NCBI RefSeq assembly: GCF_013248975.1 | Contig: NZ_JABRWH010000001.1 | Span: 3,306,001-3,370,000, forward strand | Direction: 5' to 3' | Length of the DNA: 64,000 bases | Source of the DNA: Neobacillus endophyticus | Lineage (GTDB): Bacteria; Bacillota; Bacilli; Bacillales; Cytobacillaceae | Shown: positions 9,926 through 17,758 of the stretch, in pieces | Position numbering within the stretch: the first letter of the stretch is position 1 | Layout: each line of letters begins with the position of its first letter | Made by a program: the position numbers and the translations under genes | The notes under the pieces: model-generated | The model's database searches: none | Told to the model about the DNA's origin: nothing | What the model saw: the letters and a program-made list of their open reading frames with translations, nothing else

Positions 9926-10660
9926 CTAATTGTATACTAAAGATTGGAATTCCTTACTATTTCGAACATTGTCAAAGTCTTTTTCAGTCTTTGCAGCTGT
10001 TTTCGTATAAGCCCCGAAACTGATGGCAAGCTTTAAATATTTCACGGTATTTGCAACATCACCGCGCCGACCGTAAATACTTGCGATCCCATAATAGGTC
10101 CACACATAATTTTCAACCGCAAGATCCTTCTTATACCATGTAATGGCTTCATCAAAATGTCGGTACAGCTCATAAGCAAGAGCTTTATTAAATAAAGCAT
10201 AGCCATAGTTAGGCTTCAATTGAAGGCTTTTATTGATATTTGCCATGCCTCCGTTAAAATCTCCAGCATAACATTGGGCAATTCCCTTTACATTATAAGC
10301 CTTATAAAAAGATGGATCCTGTTGAATGACGTCACTTTCAATTTTTATGGCATCAGCATAATTTTTCTTAAAAAAGGTATTGTAGCCTAATTGATATTGA
10401 TCTTCAAGCTGTTTTTCCCATTCTGCTTTCTTTTGTGCATCCTTCTCTTTTTGAATGATCGCTGCATCCTGTACGGCTGTTTTTTGTTTCATTTTGTTTG
10501 AATCATTCTGAGCTATTTTAGCAGGATCGTTTATATTGGAACCATGTTTCACTTCATCGTTCTGCATTTTACTGTGTACTTCACTGCTGCTGCACGAAAC
10601 ACAGAGTAATAGAATGGATATGGATATTAAGATGAAGAGCTTCTTGATCAACCTGTTCAA
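9926..10660 (-). CDS. TPR-repeat lipoprotein
   Basis: A 244-residue protein with a hydrophobic leader and probable lipobox ending VSC near residue 23, so likely anchored to the membrane surface. A charged, Lys/Gln-rich linker follows, then TPR units at about 95-225 (for example AYNVKGIAQCYAGDFNGGM and ALFNKALAYELYRHFDEA). TPRs mediate protein-protein contacts; no partner is evident. The start is TTG at 10660, with a strong AAGGAGGGAG ribosome site, and no better ATG is nearby. It converges on the deacetylase lipoprotein, and a link to wall assembly is only a guess. Confidence 0.82.
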   Translation of the reverse strand: MNRLIKKLFILISISILLLCVSCSSSEVHSKMQNDEVKHGSNINDPAKIAQNDSNKMKQKTAVQDAAIIQKEKDAQKKAEWEKQLEDQYQLGYNTFFKKNYADAIKIESDVIQQDPSFYKAYNVKGIAQCYAGDFNGGMANINKSLQLKPNYGYALFNKALAYELYRHFDEAITWYKKDLAVENYVWTYYGIASIYGRRGDVANTVKYLKLAISFGAYTKTAAKTEKDFDNVRNSKEFQSLVYN

Positions 10661-10907
10661 ATTCTCCCTCCTTGACTTCCAATGAACTATTTTATAGTCA
10701 ATAGTTTATCATAATGAAGAGTAGAAGATGGATTTTAGGGGATGTGTTTTGGTCTATATTCTTGATATAACTAGTTCAGAAGTTGGCATTTTCAAGATGT
10801 CTTAAATAATATTTGAAGGAAATTCCCCTCTTTTGTATAATTTTGCTTATTGGTAAAACAACTAGAAGATGAATGTGAAAATCGATTTTTCATTTTTAAG
10901 AGGAGCA

Positions 10908-11081
10908 ATGAACCAAATGGCATTACAACTTACGATAATTATTTTAGTTCCCTTAGTGGCGGGATTCATAACGAAAAAGATTCTACGATCTATTAAATTA
11001 AAAAATAACTTTGCAAATTTCCTTTCGGTTGTAGTTATTCTGCTTGTTTATTATAAAATGTTGATGATTGTTTTAAGTTAG
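10908..11081 (+). CDS. Small two-helix membrane protein, about 57 aa
   Basis: Two hydrophobic segments (LQLTIIILVPLVAGFI and FLSVVVILLVYYKMLMIVL) are separated by a basic loop KKILRSIKLKNN. The upstream ribosome site AGAGGAG supports a start at 10908 or 10917 rather than the longer frame from 10869. A terminator follows directly. The family is not recognised. Confidence 0.6.
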   Translation: MNQMALQLTIIILVPLVAGFITKKILRSIKLKNNFANFLSVVVILLVYYKMLMIVLS

Positions 11082-11084
11082 TTT

Positions 11085-11110
11085 GCATCCCTATGTGGGG
11101 TGCTTTTTTA
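11085..11110 (+). terminator. Rho-independent terminator
   Basis: The stem GCATCCC/GGGGTGC is followed by TTTTTT, just after the small membrane protein gene. Confidence 0.85.
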
Positions 11111-11217
11111 TTTCCGTGCCAATCAAGAAAAAAATTTTAACATAACCTTACCGACAAAATAGATTTAAGTGTTGAAACATACAATTTTAACCATTGGAAG
11201 GGTGTTTGTATGTTAAA

Positions 11218-11244
11218 ATATGAATAAAATTGGTTTATTCATAT
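11218..11244. promoter_or_regulatory. Perfect 11-bp dyad upstream of the LevR-like gene
   Basis: ATATGAATAAA and its exact reverse complement TTTATTCATAT are separated by five bases and end 66 bases before the regulator start. It could be an operator or an AT-rich leader hairpin. There is no T-run. Confidence 0.5.
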
Positions 11245-11309
11245 AGAGATATTTTACAGTAGTAGAGAAACTAAGGAGTATAATACAAGATATTTCAGGG
11301 GTGGGATGC

Positions 11310-14099
11310 ATGAGGAGAATTGACAAAATATATAAACAATTATGTGAGAATTTCAATCACAGCTCTTCGGATGAACTTTTAAGCAAACAAGGAAACTCAG
11401 CGCAAGAGATAGCTAACCAACTGGAAATGGAAAGGTCTAATGTTAGTTCTGAATTAAATAAATTGGTTAGATTAGAAAAGGTAATCAAAATAAAGTCATT
11501 CCCTGTTAGATATGTACCGTTAGAGGTGGCAGAAAGGATCCTCCAAAAAAAGTGGGATACGAATCAAATGGAAGTAGAAAGCCTCCAACCTCCAGAAAAA
11601 CCCCAATTGAAAAACATGATTTCAAAAGATCCTTTTGAACACTTAATTGGTGCAAAAGGAAGTTTAAAGAAACCAATATCGCAAGCGAAAGCAGCTGTTT
11701 TATATCCGCCCAATGGCTTGCACATACTGCTGTTAGGACCGACCGGTTCTGGTAAATCTTTATTTGCTAATCGAATCTATCAATATGCCTTATTTGCAAA
11801 TAAGCTGCAGCAAGGTGCACCTTTTATTACGTTTAACTGTGCAGATTACTATAATAATTCACAACTATTACTTTCTCAGTTATTCGGTCATAAGAAAGGC
11901 TCCTATACCGGCGCAACCGAAGATAAAGTGGGTTTAGTGGAAAAAGCCAATGGTGGAATCCTGTTCATGGATGAAATCCATCGTTTACCACCAGAAGGCC
12001 AAGAAATGCTTTTTTATTTTATTGATCAAGGTACATATAATCGATTGGGTGAAACAGATCACAATCGGACATCTAAAGTTTTAATGATATGTGCAACAAC
12101 TGAAAACCCTGATTCCTCCCTATTGAAAACTTTTTTACGAAGAATTCCAATGACGATTCATATTCCTTCCTTTGAAGAACGTTCTCTAAAGGAAAAAATA
12201 GGCTTAACGAATTTTTTATTAGGTAAAGAAGCAGAACGAATCAATAAAAATTTAAGTGTACATATCGATGTTTTGAATGCCTTAATTCATTCATCCAATT
12301 ATGGAAATGTGGGGCAGTTGAAGGCAAATGTTCAGTTAGTCTGCGCGCATGGATTTTTAAACAATATTGATAATAAGAATGCTGTAGAACTGACTGTTAG
12401 AGATTTGCCAGAGGAAATAAAACAGGAATGGATTTCCAGCAGTAAAAATATCGAGCGAAGTAAATTGATTTCAGAATATGTGGATATTAAAACGATTATT
12501 TCACCAGTGGTTGAAGACGAGAACATGAATATGGAAGATGACACGCCATTTAACTTATATCACTTAATGGAAGAGAAAGTGGAAACCTTAAAAAATGAGG
12601 GATTAGAGGAATCAGAAATTAACCAATTTATCATAAGTGAAATCCGCTTAAATGTCCGAAACTTTGTTAATCAGAAAAAATATCATAACAGCAGCTTAAT
12701 GATGTTTGTGGAAGACACAGTGCTGCAAATGACAAAGGAGCTAAAAAATATTGCTGAAAAGGAATTTAAGTGTAAATTTGATCGGAAATTTCTTCATTTT
12801 TTAAGTATGCATATTGACGCATTTTTAAAGCGCGGAAAACAAATCGATGTATTAACCGAAAAGGAAACAGCTGAAATTCGTGAAACACATGTTCAGGAGT
12901 ATAGCGTCGCTTTAATGTTTAAAGAAAAAATTCAGCAATATTTTAAAGTGGATGTTCCCGAGATCGAAGTCATATATTTGACAATGCTCCTACATTCGAT
13001 TCGATCATGGGATGAGAATAAAAGAGTGGGAATCGTGGTAGCAGCCCATGGCAATAGTACCGCAACTTCAATGGTCGAAGTAGCCACCTCACTTTTAGGA
13101 AGTACACCGATCGCCGCCGTTGATATGCCGCTTTATGTATCGCCATCGGAAATTATGGAATGTCTGGCAGAACAAATTAAGCGGGTGGATGAAGGAGAAG
13201 GAGTTTTAATGCTGGTGGACATGGGGTCATTAGCCATGCTCGAAAACCAGTTAGAAGAAAAAACGAATACAAAAATAAAGACCATTAGTAATGTGACCAC
13301 CTCGATGGTTTTGGATGCTGTTAGGAAGGTAAACTATCTTGATTTAAACATTTATGCCATTTACGATTCTGTCAAAAAGGATTTTATGGAATGGTTGAAT
13401 GTTCAATCATCATCAACAGGAAAACGGAAAGCAGTCATTGCCATATGCACTACAGGAAGCGGAACCGCTAAAAAGTTAGAGGAAATATTAACAGGAATCG
13501 TAAGCAATTACGCAAAAGAACCTATTGAAATCTTAACAGTTTCATCTATTAAGCTAGCGAATAATATGAAAGAAATTCAAAAAGAATATGAAGTGTTGGT
13601 TTCCGTTGGAACAAGAAATCCAAAGATTGATGCACCGCATGTATCGTTAGAGGTTTTGATTGAAGGAAATGGGGAAGAAATAATAAGACAAGCTGTTTCT
13701 GCAGGTAAGGCACTATATGGAGAAAGAAAAATAGAGACTAATATTGTTGTACGTGAACTTTGTGAAGACAGCTTAACAAAGTATCTACTATTTTTAAACC
13801 CTGAACGCATTACCCAATTATTATTAGAATGGGTGCAAACGGTTCAGGATGAATTAGGGATCAAATTCAGTAATACTTTCAGGATAAAGATTGTCATCCA
13901 TACGGCTTTTGCCTTTGAAAGAATGATCAAAAATGCTCCGCTTGCTTTCCCTGAGGATGAAGTAATCGATGACAAACTGGAAAAAATGTATGATTTAACC
14001 GATCGAACCATTAAATCAATTGAAAAAAAACTGGGCGTTGAAGTAACAAAAGATGAAAAGTTATTTATTGCTACTATTTTTGCTGAAGAGCTGGACTAG
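11310..14099 (+). CDS. LevR/ManR-type sigma-54-dependent activator with PTS regulation domains
   Basis: About 929 residues in the order HTH, AAA+, PRD1, EIIA-man-like, EIIB-Gat-like, PRD2, which is the LevR layout. The AAA+ domain has Walker A GPTGSGKS near 142, the sigma-54 contact loop GSYTGA (variant of GAFTGA) near 196, and Walker B ILFMDEIHR near 216. PRD1 lies around 455-560. An EIIA-like domain begins VGIVVAAHGNS near 573, and a Cys motif CTTGSG lies near 711. PRD2 fills the C-terminus. Such proteins drive -24/-12 promoters and are tuned by phosphorylation from HPr and the cognate EIIB. The ATG at 11310 follows AGGGGTGG. The target is almost certainly the PTS operon 275 bases downstream. 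Confidence 0.93.
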   Translation: MRRIDKIYKQLCENFNHSSSDELLSKQGNSAQEIANQLEMERSNVSSELNKLVRLEKVIKIKSFPVRYVPLEVAERILQKKWDTNQMEVESLQPPEKPQLKNMISKDPFEHLIGAKGSLKKPISQAKAAVLYPPNGLHILLLGPTGSGKSLFANRIYQYALFANKLQQGAPFITFNCADYYNNSQLLLSQLFGHKKGSYTGATEDKVGLVEKANGGILFMDEIHRLPPEGQEMLFYFIDQGTYNRLGETDHNRTSKVLMICATTENPDSSLLKTFLRRIPMTIHIPSFEERSLKEKIGLTNFLLGKEAERINKNLSVHIDVLNALIHSSNYGNVGQLKANVQLVCAHGFLNNIDNKNAVELTVRDLPEEIKQEWISSSKNIERSKLISEYVDIKTIISPVVEDENMNMEDDTPFNLYHLMEEKVETLKNEGLEESEINQFIISEIRLNVRNFVNQKKYHNSSLMMFVEDTVLQMTKELKNIAEKEFKCKFDRKFLHFLSMHIDAFLKRGKQIDVLTEKETAEIRETHVQEYSVALMFKEKIQQYFKVDVPEIEVIYLTMLLHSIRSWDENKRVGIVVAAHGNSTATSMVEVATSLLGSTPIAAVDMPLYVSPSEIMECLAEQIKRVDEGEGVLMLVDMGSLAMLENQLEEKTNTKIKTISNVTTSMVLDAVRKVNYLDLNIYAIYDSVKKDFMEWLNVQSSSTGKRKAVIAICTTGSGTAKKLEEILTGIVSNYAKEPIEILTVSSIKLANNMKEIQKEYEVLVSVGTRNPKIDAPHVSLEVLIEGNGEEIIRQAVSAGKALYGERKIETNIVVRELCEDSLTKYLLFLNPERITQLLLEWVQTVQDELGIKFSNTFRIKIVIHTAFAFERMIKNAPLAFPEDEVIDDKLEKMYDLTDRTIKSIEKKLGVEVTKDEKLFIATIFAEELD

Positions 14100-14200
14100 A
14101 ACAGCGCCTTTACGATCAAGTGAATTTTAACCCATACATATCTGTGTTTTAAAACTCATTTTTTATCGCCATTTTAGTATTTTTTTATAAATATGAAAAC

Positions 14201-14248
14201 AAACCTGTATTAAAATGATTGCTAATTTAATACAGGTTTGCTTTTTTT
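14201..14248 (+). terminator. Rho-independent terminator after the LevR-like gene
   Basis: A 14-bp perfect stem (AAACCTGTATTAAA / TTTAATACAGGTTT) is followed by GCTTTTTTT. It separates the activator transcript from the PTS operon. Confidence 0.88.
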
Positions 14249-14250
14249 AC

Positions 14251-14333
14251 AAAATGTGTATTAAAAAGGAAAAATAAGCAGTTAGTAACAACAATGAAAA
14301 CGCTTAATACATTTTGTTGGCACGTTACTTGCA
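14251..14333 (+). promoter_or_regulatory. Sigma-54 (-24/-12) promoter with upstream dyad, driving the PTS operon
   Basis: TTGGCAC at 14317 and TTGCA at 14329 match the sigma-54 consensus TGGCAC-N5-TTGCA, with GG and GC at the required spacing. Upstream, AAAATGTGTATTAA (14251-14264) and TTAATACATTTT (14304-14315) form a near-perfect inverted pair and are a good candidate for the LevR-type activator site. The arrangement activator gene, terminator, UAS, -24/-12 and PTS genes mirrors the B. subtilis lev operon logic. Confidence 0.9.
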
Positions 14334-14373
14334 TAGTTATTGTATGTAAATAAACTTGAGAGGAGCAATTACA

Positions 14374-14814
14374 TTGATCACAGTCATCTTAAGCGGGCAT
14401 GGAAGCTTTGCCCCAGCTTTACAAGGTTCTTCAGGAATGATATTTGGCGAGGAAGATCATCTTTATGCCGTCCCATTTTATAAAGATGAGGGGACACAAA
14501 CACTTCATGAAAAGTACAAACAGGTGTTAGAAAAGATTCCTCCAGAAAATGAAGTCTTATTTTTAGTGGATATCTTTGGAGGTACTCCGTATAACGCCGC
14601 CACACCATTTATTTTAAATAATGAAAGAATGGATATGGCTACAGGGGTGAACCTGCCTATATTGCTTGAGGTGTTAAGTATGAGAGGAAGCCTGCCTCTT
14701 AAGGAATTATTAAAAAATTTGAAAAAGGTGAATGAGGAAAGCTTCCAGGTATGCAGTGAGCATTTGGAGAAAGTGACAAAAAGTATGAGAGAAAGGGAAG
14801 AGGAATTACTATGA
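14374..14814 (+). CDS. PTS mannose-family EIIA subunit
   Basis: A 146-residue cytoplasmic IIA-man protein. The N-terminal SGHGSFAPAL has the phosphorylated His near residue 9, and VDIFGGTPYNAA is the conserved strand-loop of the fold. It accepts phosphate from HPr and passes it to IIB. I choose the TTG at 14374 because GAGAGGAGC lies 8 bases upstream. The frame also has a TTG at 14356, which would overlap this ribosome site. The stop overlaps the IIB start by four bases, so translation is probably coupled. Confidence 0.92.
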   Translation: MITVILSGHGSFAPALQGSSGMIFGEEDHLYAVPFYKDEGTQTLHEKYKQVLEKIPPENEVLFLVDIFGGTPYNAATPFILNNERMDMATGVNLPILLEVLSMRGSLPLKELLKNLKKVNEESFQVCSEHLEKVTKSMREREEELL

Positions 14815-15302
14815 AAATCGTTTTATCGAGAATTGATGACCGTTTCATTCATGGCCAAGTATTAACCAGATGGATCAAGACCTACTCGGCGGACAGGATT
14901 ATCGTGGTATCAGACACCGTTGCTGCTGATGAAATGAGAAAAACTCTGATCCTCTCTGTTGCACCATCCAATGTAAAGGCAAGTGCCGTTTCGATTTCCA
15001 AGATGGCCAAAGCCTATTTCAGCCCAAGGTACGAAGACACAACCGCGTTGCTGCTTTTTGAAAATCCGGCAGATATTGTCGCACTTGTAGAAGCAGGTGT
15101 ACCAATTGAGACGGTGAATGTAGGTGGAATGCGATTTGAAAATAACCGCAAACAGGTCACAAAATCTGTAAGTGTTACTGAAAAGGATATAGATGATTTT
15201 GAAAAATTAAACACTCTAGGTGTGAAGCTTGAGTTGAGACAGCTGCCTTCAGATTCTAGTGAAGATTTTATTCGGATTTTAAGAAATGTACCAAAAAAAT
15301 AG
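14811..15302 (+). CDS. PTS mannose/fructose/sorbose-family EIIB subunit
   Basis: A 163-residue IIB of the mannose family. The signature RIDDRFIHGQVLTRW contains the active His near residue 14, which receives phosphate from IIA and gives it to the incoming sugar. Later segments (VNVGGMRFENNRKQVTKSVS) match the family. It is cytoplasmic and second in the operon, with a 4-base overlap with IIA. The exact sugar (mannose, fructose, sorbose or other) cannot be read from sequence alone. Confidence 0.93.
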   Translation: MKIVLSRIDDRFIHGQVLTRWIKTYSADRIIVVSDTVAADEMRKTLILSVAPSNVKASAVSISKMAKAYFSPRYEDTTALLLFENPADIVALVEAGVPIETVNVGGMRFENNRKQVTKSVSVTEKDIDDFEKLNTLGVKLELRQLPSDSSEDFIRILRNVPKK

Positions 15303-15317
15303 AAAGGGGATGAAAAC

Positions 15318-16121
15318 ATGTCTACCATTCAAATTATTCTATTATTAATTATTGCGGCCATTACAGGGATCGGGAGTGTACTGGACGAAGGACAGACACA
15401 TCGGCCATTGATTGCCTGTACATTAGTAGGATTGGTTTTGGGAGATTTAAAGACAGGTATCATTCTAGGCGGTACTCTTGAGATGATGGCATTGGGCTGG
15501 ATGAACGTAGGTTTGGCGATGGCACCAGATACTGCCATTGCTTCGGTACTTTCAACGATTTTGGTTATTACTGCCCATCAAGGTGTAGGGGAAGGGATCG
15601 CAGTAGCAATTGCACTGGCAGCTGCAGGTCAGGCATTAACGATCTTTGTTCGGACTTTAACTGTATTTTTAATTCACCGGGCTGACAAATATGCTCAAGA
15701 AGGCAATTTTAAAGGAATTGAAATTATGCATATAACTGCCATGGCTTTCCAAGCATTGCGGGTGATGATTCCTACATTAATTGTTGCGTTAATCAGCGTT
15801 AGTGCAGTACAAAGCTTCCTCGGGCATATTCCGATTGTCATTACGAAAGGTTTGCAAGTAGGCGGCGGTATCATCGTTGTTGTTGGGTACGCAATGGTTA
15901 TTAATATGATGAATATTCCTTATTTAAAACCATTCTTTTATATTGGATTTTTAATTGCAGCTTTCACTGGATTTAATTTAGTAGGCTTTGGTGCACTTGG
16001 ACTCTGCCTGGCCATTTTGTATCAGCAAGTCATGCAAAAAAATAATCATCAAACTGCAGCAGCCCATGTAGCAGCAGGACAGGGAGCTATCTATGATGAT
16101 GATGATGATTTGGATGCCTGA
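15318..16121 (+). CDS. PTS mannose-family EIIC permease subunit
   Basis: A 267-residue polytopic membrane protein with the IIC-man signature GTLEMMALGWMNVGLAMAPD near residues 52-71 and about seven hydrophobic helices. With IID it forms the sugar-translocating pair. The C-terminus ends in an acidic run (DDDDDLDA), which is unusual but in frame and short. The ribosome site AAAGGGG lies 8 bases upstream, and the gene sits 15 bases after IIB. Confidence 0.93.
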   Translation: MSTIQIILLLIIAAITGIGSVLDEGQTHRPLIACTLVGLVLGDLKTGIILGGTLEMMALGWMNVGLAMAPDTAIASVLSTILVITAHQGVGEGIAVAIALAAAGQALTIFVRTLTVFLIHRADKYAQEGNFKGIEIMHITAMAFQALRVMIPTLIVALISVSAVQSFLGHIPIVITKGLQVGGGIIVVVGYAMVINMMNIPYLKPFFYIGFLIAAFTGFNLVGFGALGLCLAILYQQVMQKNNHQTAAAHVAAGQGAIYDDDDDLDA

Positions 16122-16147
16122 AATAAAATTTAGGGAGGGAAATATTA

Positions 16148-16975
16148 ATGGAATCTGAAAAAAGGTTATCTAAAAAAGATATTTTTAGTATGTTCATACG
16201 CTCTAATTTTTTACTTGGATCTTTTAATTTTGAACGTGTGCAGGCAATGGGGTATTGCTTTGTCATGATACCAGCGATTAAAAAATTGTATGGCCCCGGA
16301 GCAGAAAGAAATGAAGCTTTGAAACGGCATTTAGAATGGTTCAATACCCACCCATGGCTGACAGCACCTATTTTTGGCGTCACAGCAGCGATGGAAGAGC
16401 AAATGGCTAACAATAAAGGCATGGATGAAAAGGCGATCAATGGGATGAAAATTGGATTAATGGGCCCGCTGGCAGGTGTTGGTGACCCGATGTTCTGGGG
16501 AACATTGCGCCCTGTTTTAGCCGCGCTAGGAGCTTCACTTGCTCTAACAGGAAACATAGCCGGACCGCTATTATTCTTCTTTTTAATCAATGCAATCAGA
16601 TTAAGTACAAAATACTTTGGATTAAAGTATGGTTATATAAAAGGAATGGAAATCTTAAAAGATTTAGCAGGCAATCGGATTCAGAAGCTCACAGAAGGCG
16701 CGTCCATTCTTGGGTTGTTCGTAATGGGAGCACTGGTTTCCAAATGGACACATATAAATATTCCCATCGTGGTGTCGAGAATTAAGGATGATGCAGGCAA
16801 GGTAAATATTCAAACGATACAAAATGTATTAGATTCCATTATGCCTGGGATGCTCCCTTTAGCATTAACGATCCTGGTGGCATGGATGCTTCGAAAAGGA
16901 GTTAATCCACTGCTCCTTATCCTAGGAATATTTGTAATCGGGATTGTCGGCTACTGGTCTGGCATTCTATCATAA
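16148..16975 (+). CDS. PTS mannose-family EIID permease subunit
   Basis: A 275-residue IID-man protein. The N-terminal block FIRSNFLLGSFNFERVQAMG and the GLMGPLAGVGDPMFWGTLRP motif are family hallmarks. Several membrane helices lie at the C-terminus. It partners IIC in the membrane. GGGAGGG lies 7 bases before the ATG. It is the last gene of the operon, closed by a strong hairpin at 17009. Confidence 0.93.
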   Translation: MESEKRLSKKDIFSMFIRSNFLLGSFNFERVQAMGYCFVMIPAIKKLYGPGAERNEALKRHLEWFNTHPWLTAPIFGVTAAMEEQMANNKGMDEKAINGMKIGLMGPLAGVGDPMFWGTLRPVLAALGASLALTGNIAGPLLFFFLINAIRLSTKYFGLKYGYIKGMEILKDLAGNRIQKLTEGASILGLFVMGALVSKWTHINIPIVVSRIKDDAGKVNIQTIQNVLDSIMPGMLPLALTILVAWMLRKGVNPLLLILGIFVIGIVGYWSGILS

Positions 16976-17008
16976 CTGGATATAAGAGTTAGCATACTGC
17001 TGACAAAG

Positions 17009-17048
17009 TAAAAAGAAGACTACGATTGCGTTAGTCTTCTTTTTACTT
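17009..17048 (+). terminator. Rho-independent terminator of the PTS operon
   Basis: AAAAAGAAGACTA pairs with TAGTCTTCTTTTT around a short loop, followed by ACTTTTTT. Confidence 0.88.
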
Positions 17049-17145
17049 TTTTATAATGTATTTGGGTGAAAACCTTTTGAATTTGCTTTACCAAATTGTA
17101 AGTTGGAATGAAAACGGCTCAAGGGCTGGGAAATCGTTTTTTAAA

Positions 17146-17205
17146 TTGACAAATCAAGCGTTCTATTTATATTATAAATCGTATACGATGTATCGTGTGC
17201 GATTT
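17146..17205 (+). promoter_or_regulatory. Sigma-A promoter overlapped by a palindromic MarR-type operator
   Basis: TTGACA (17146) and TATTAT (17170) are spaced by 18 bases. Immediately downstream, AAATCGTATACGAT and ATCGTGTGCGATTT (17176-17205) form a palindrome built from two ATCGnnnnCGAT units. Its position just after the -10 suggests autorepression by the MarR protein encoded next. Confidence 0.72.
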
Positions 17206-17225
17206 ATTTGGAAGGAGATTTTTAA

Positions 17226-17735
17226 ATGATGGAAATAAAGGCTGATTTTCTTCGGGAATCGATTGCTTTTTTACATCGATATATGATGAAGAGTCTGCAA
17301 AAACAAGCGGAGGAACAGGGGGTAACCATTCCACAGGCAAGGATCCTTGCCGAAGTTTATTCTCAAAGATCCATAAGTATTAAACAGCTCTCCCAAAACT
17401 TAAAAATGACGCAAAGTACTGTTTCAGATATCGTTGAGCGGTTAACGACTAAAGGTTTCCTCGAGAAAGCAGCTAATCCAAAGGATAAACGTTCTGTTGT
17501 AATTTCTCTCTCAGAACCTTTTGCCGAAGGACTCAATGAGAACGTTTCGGAAATTTCTAATAAGTCATTAATAGGTGTTTTAAATTTATTAAACCCGAGT
17601 GAGCAGGAGACCGTAGAGAAAGGAATGCAATTGCTGGTTTCGGCTGTTAAGGAAAAAATGGAGGCAGAAGGAATGGATCAATATGATTTCTTTGATGTTT
17701 TATTTTTTCCTGGTGAAAACAACTGTGGAAAATAA
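17226..17735 (+). CDS. MarR-family transcriptional regulator
   Basis: A 169-residue winged-helix protein with the HTH segment ISIKQLSQNLKMTQSTVSDIVERL and the wing KAANPKDKRSVVISL containing the conserved D-x-R-S. MarR proteins are dimeric repressors relieved by ligands. GGAAGGAG lies upstream of the ATG at 17226. The MMPL exporter begins 23 bases after its stop, so the two form an operon. The upstream palindrome is the likely operator for autorepression. Confidence 0.92.
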   Translation: MMEIKADFLRESIAFLHRYMMKSLQKQAEEQGVTIPQARILAEVYSQRSISIKQLSQNLKMTQSTVSDIVERLTTKGFLEKAANPKDKRSVVISLSEPFAEGLNENVSEISNKSLIGVLNLLNPSEQETVEKGMQLLVSAVKEKMEAEGMDQYDFFDVLFFPGENNCGK

Positions 17736-17758
17736 TTTGAATAGGGGAGAGAAGTAAA

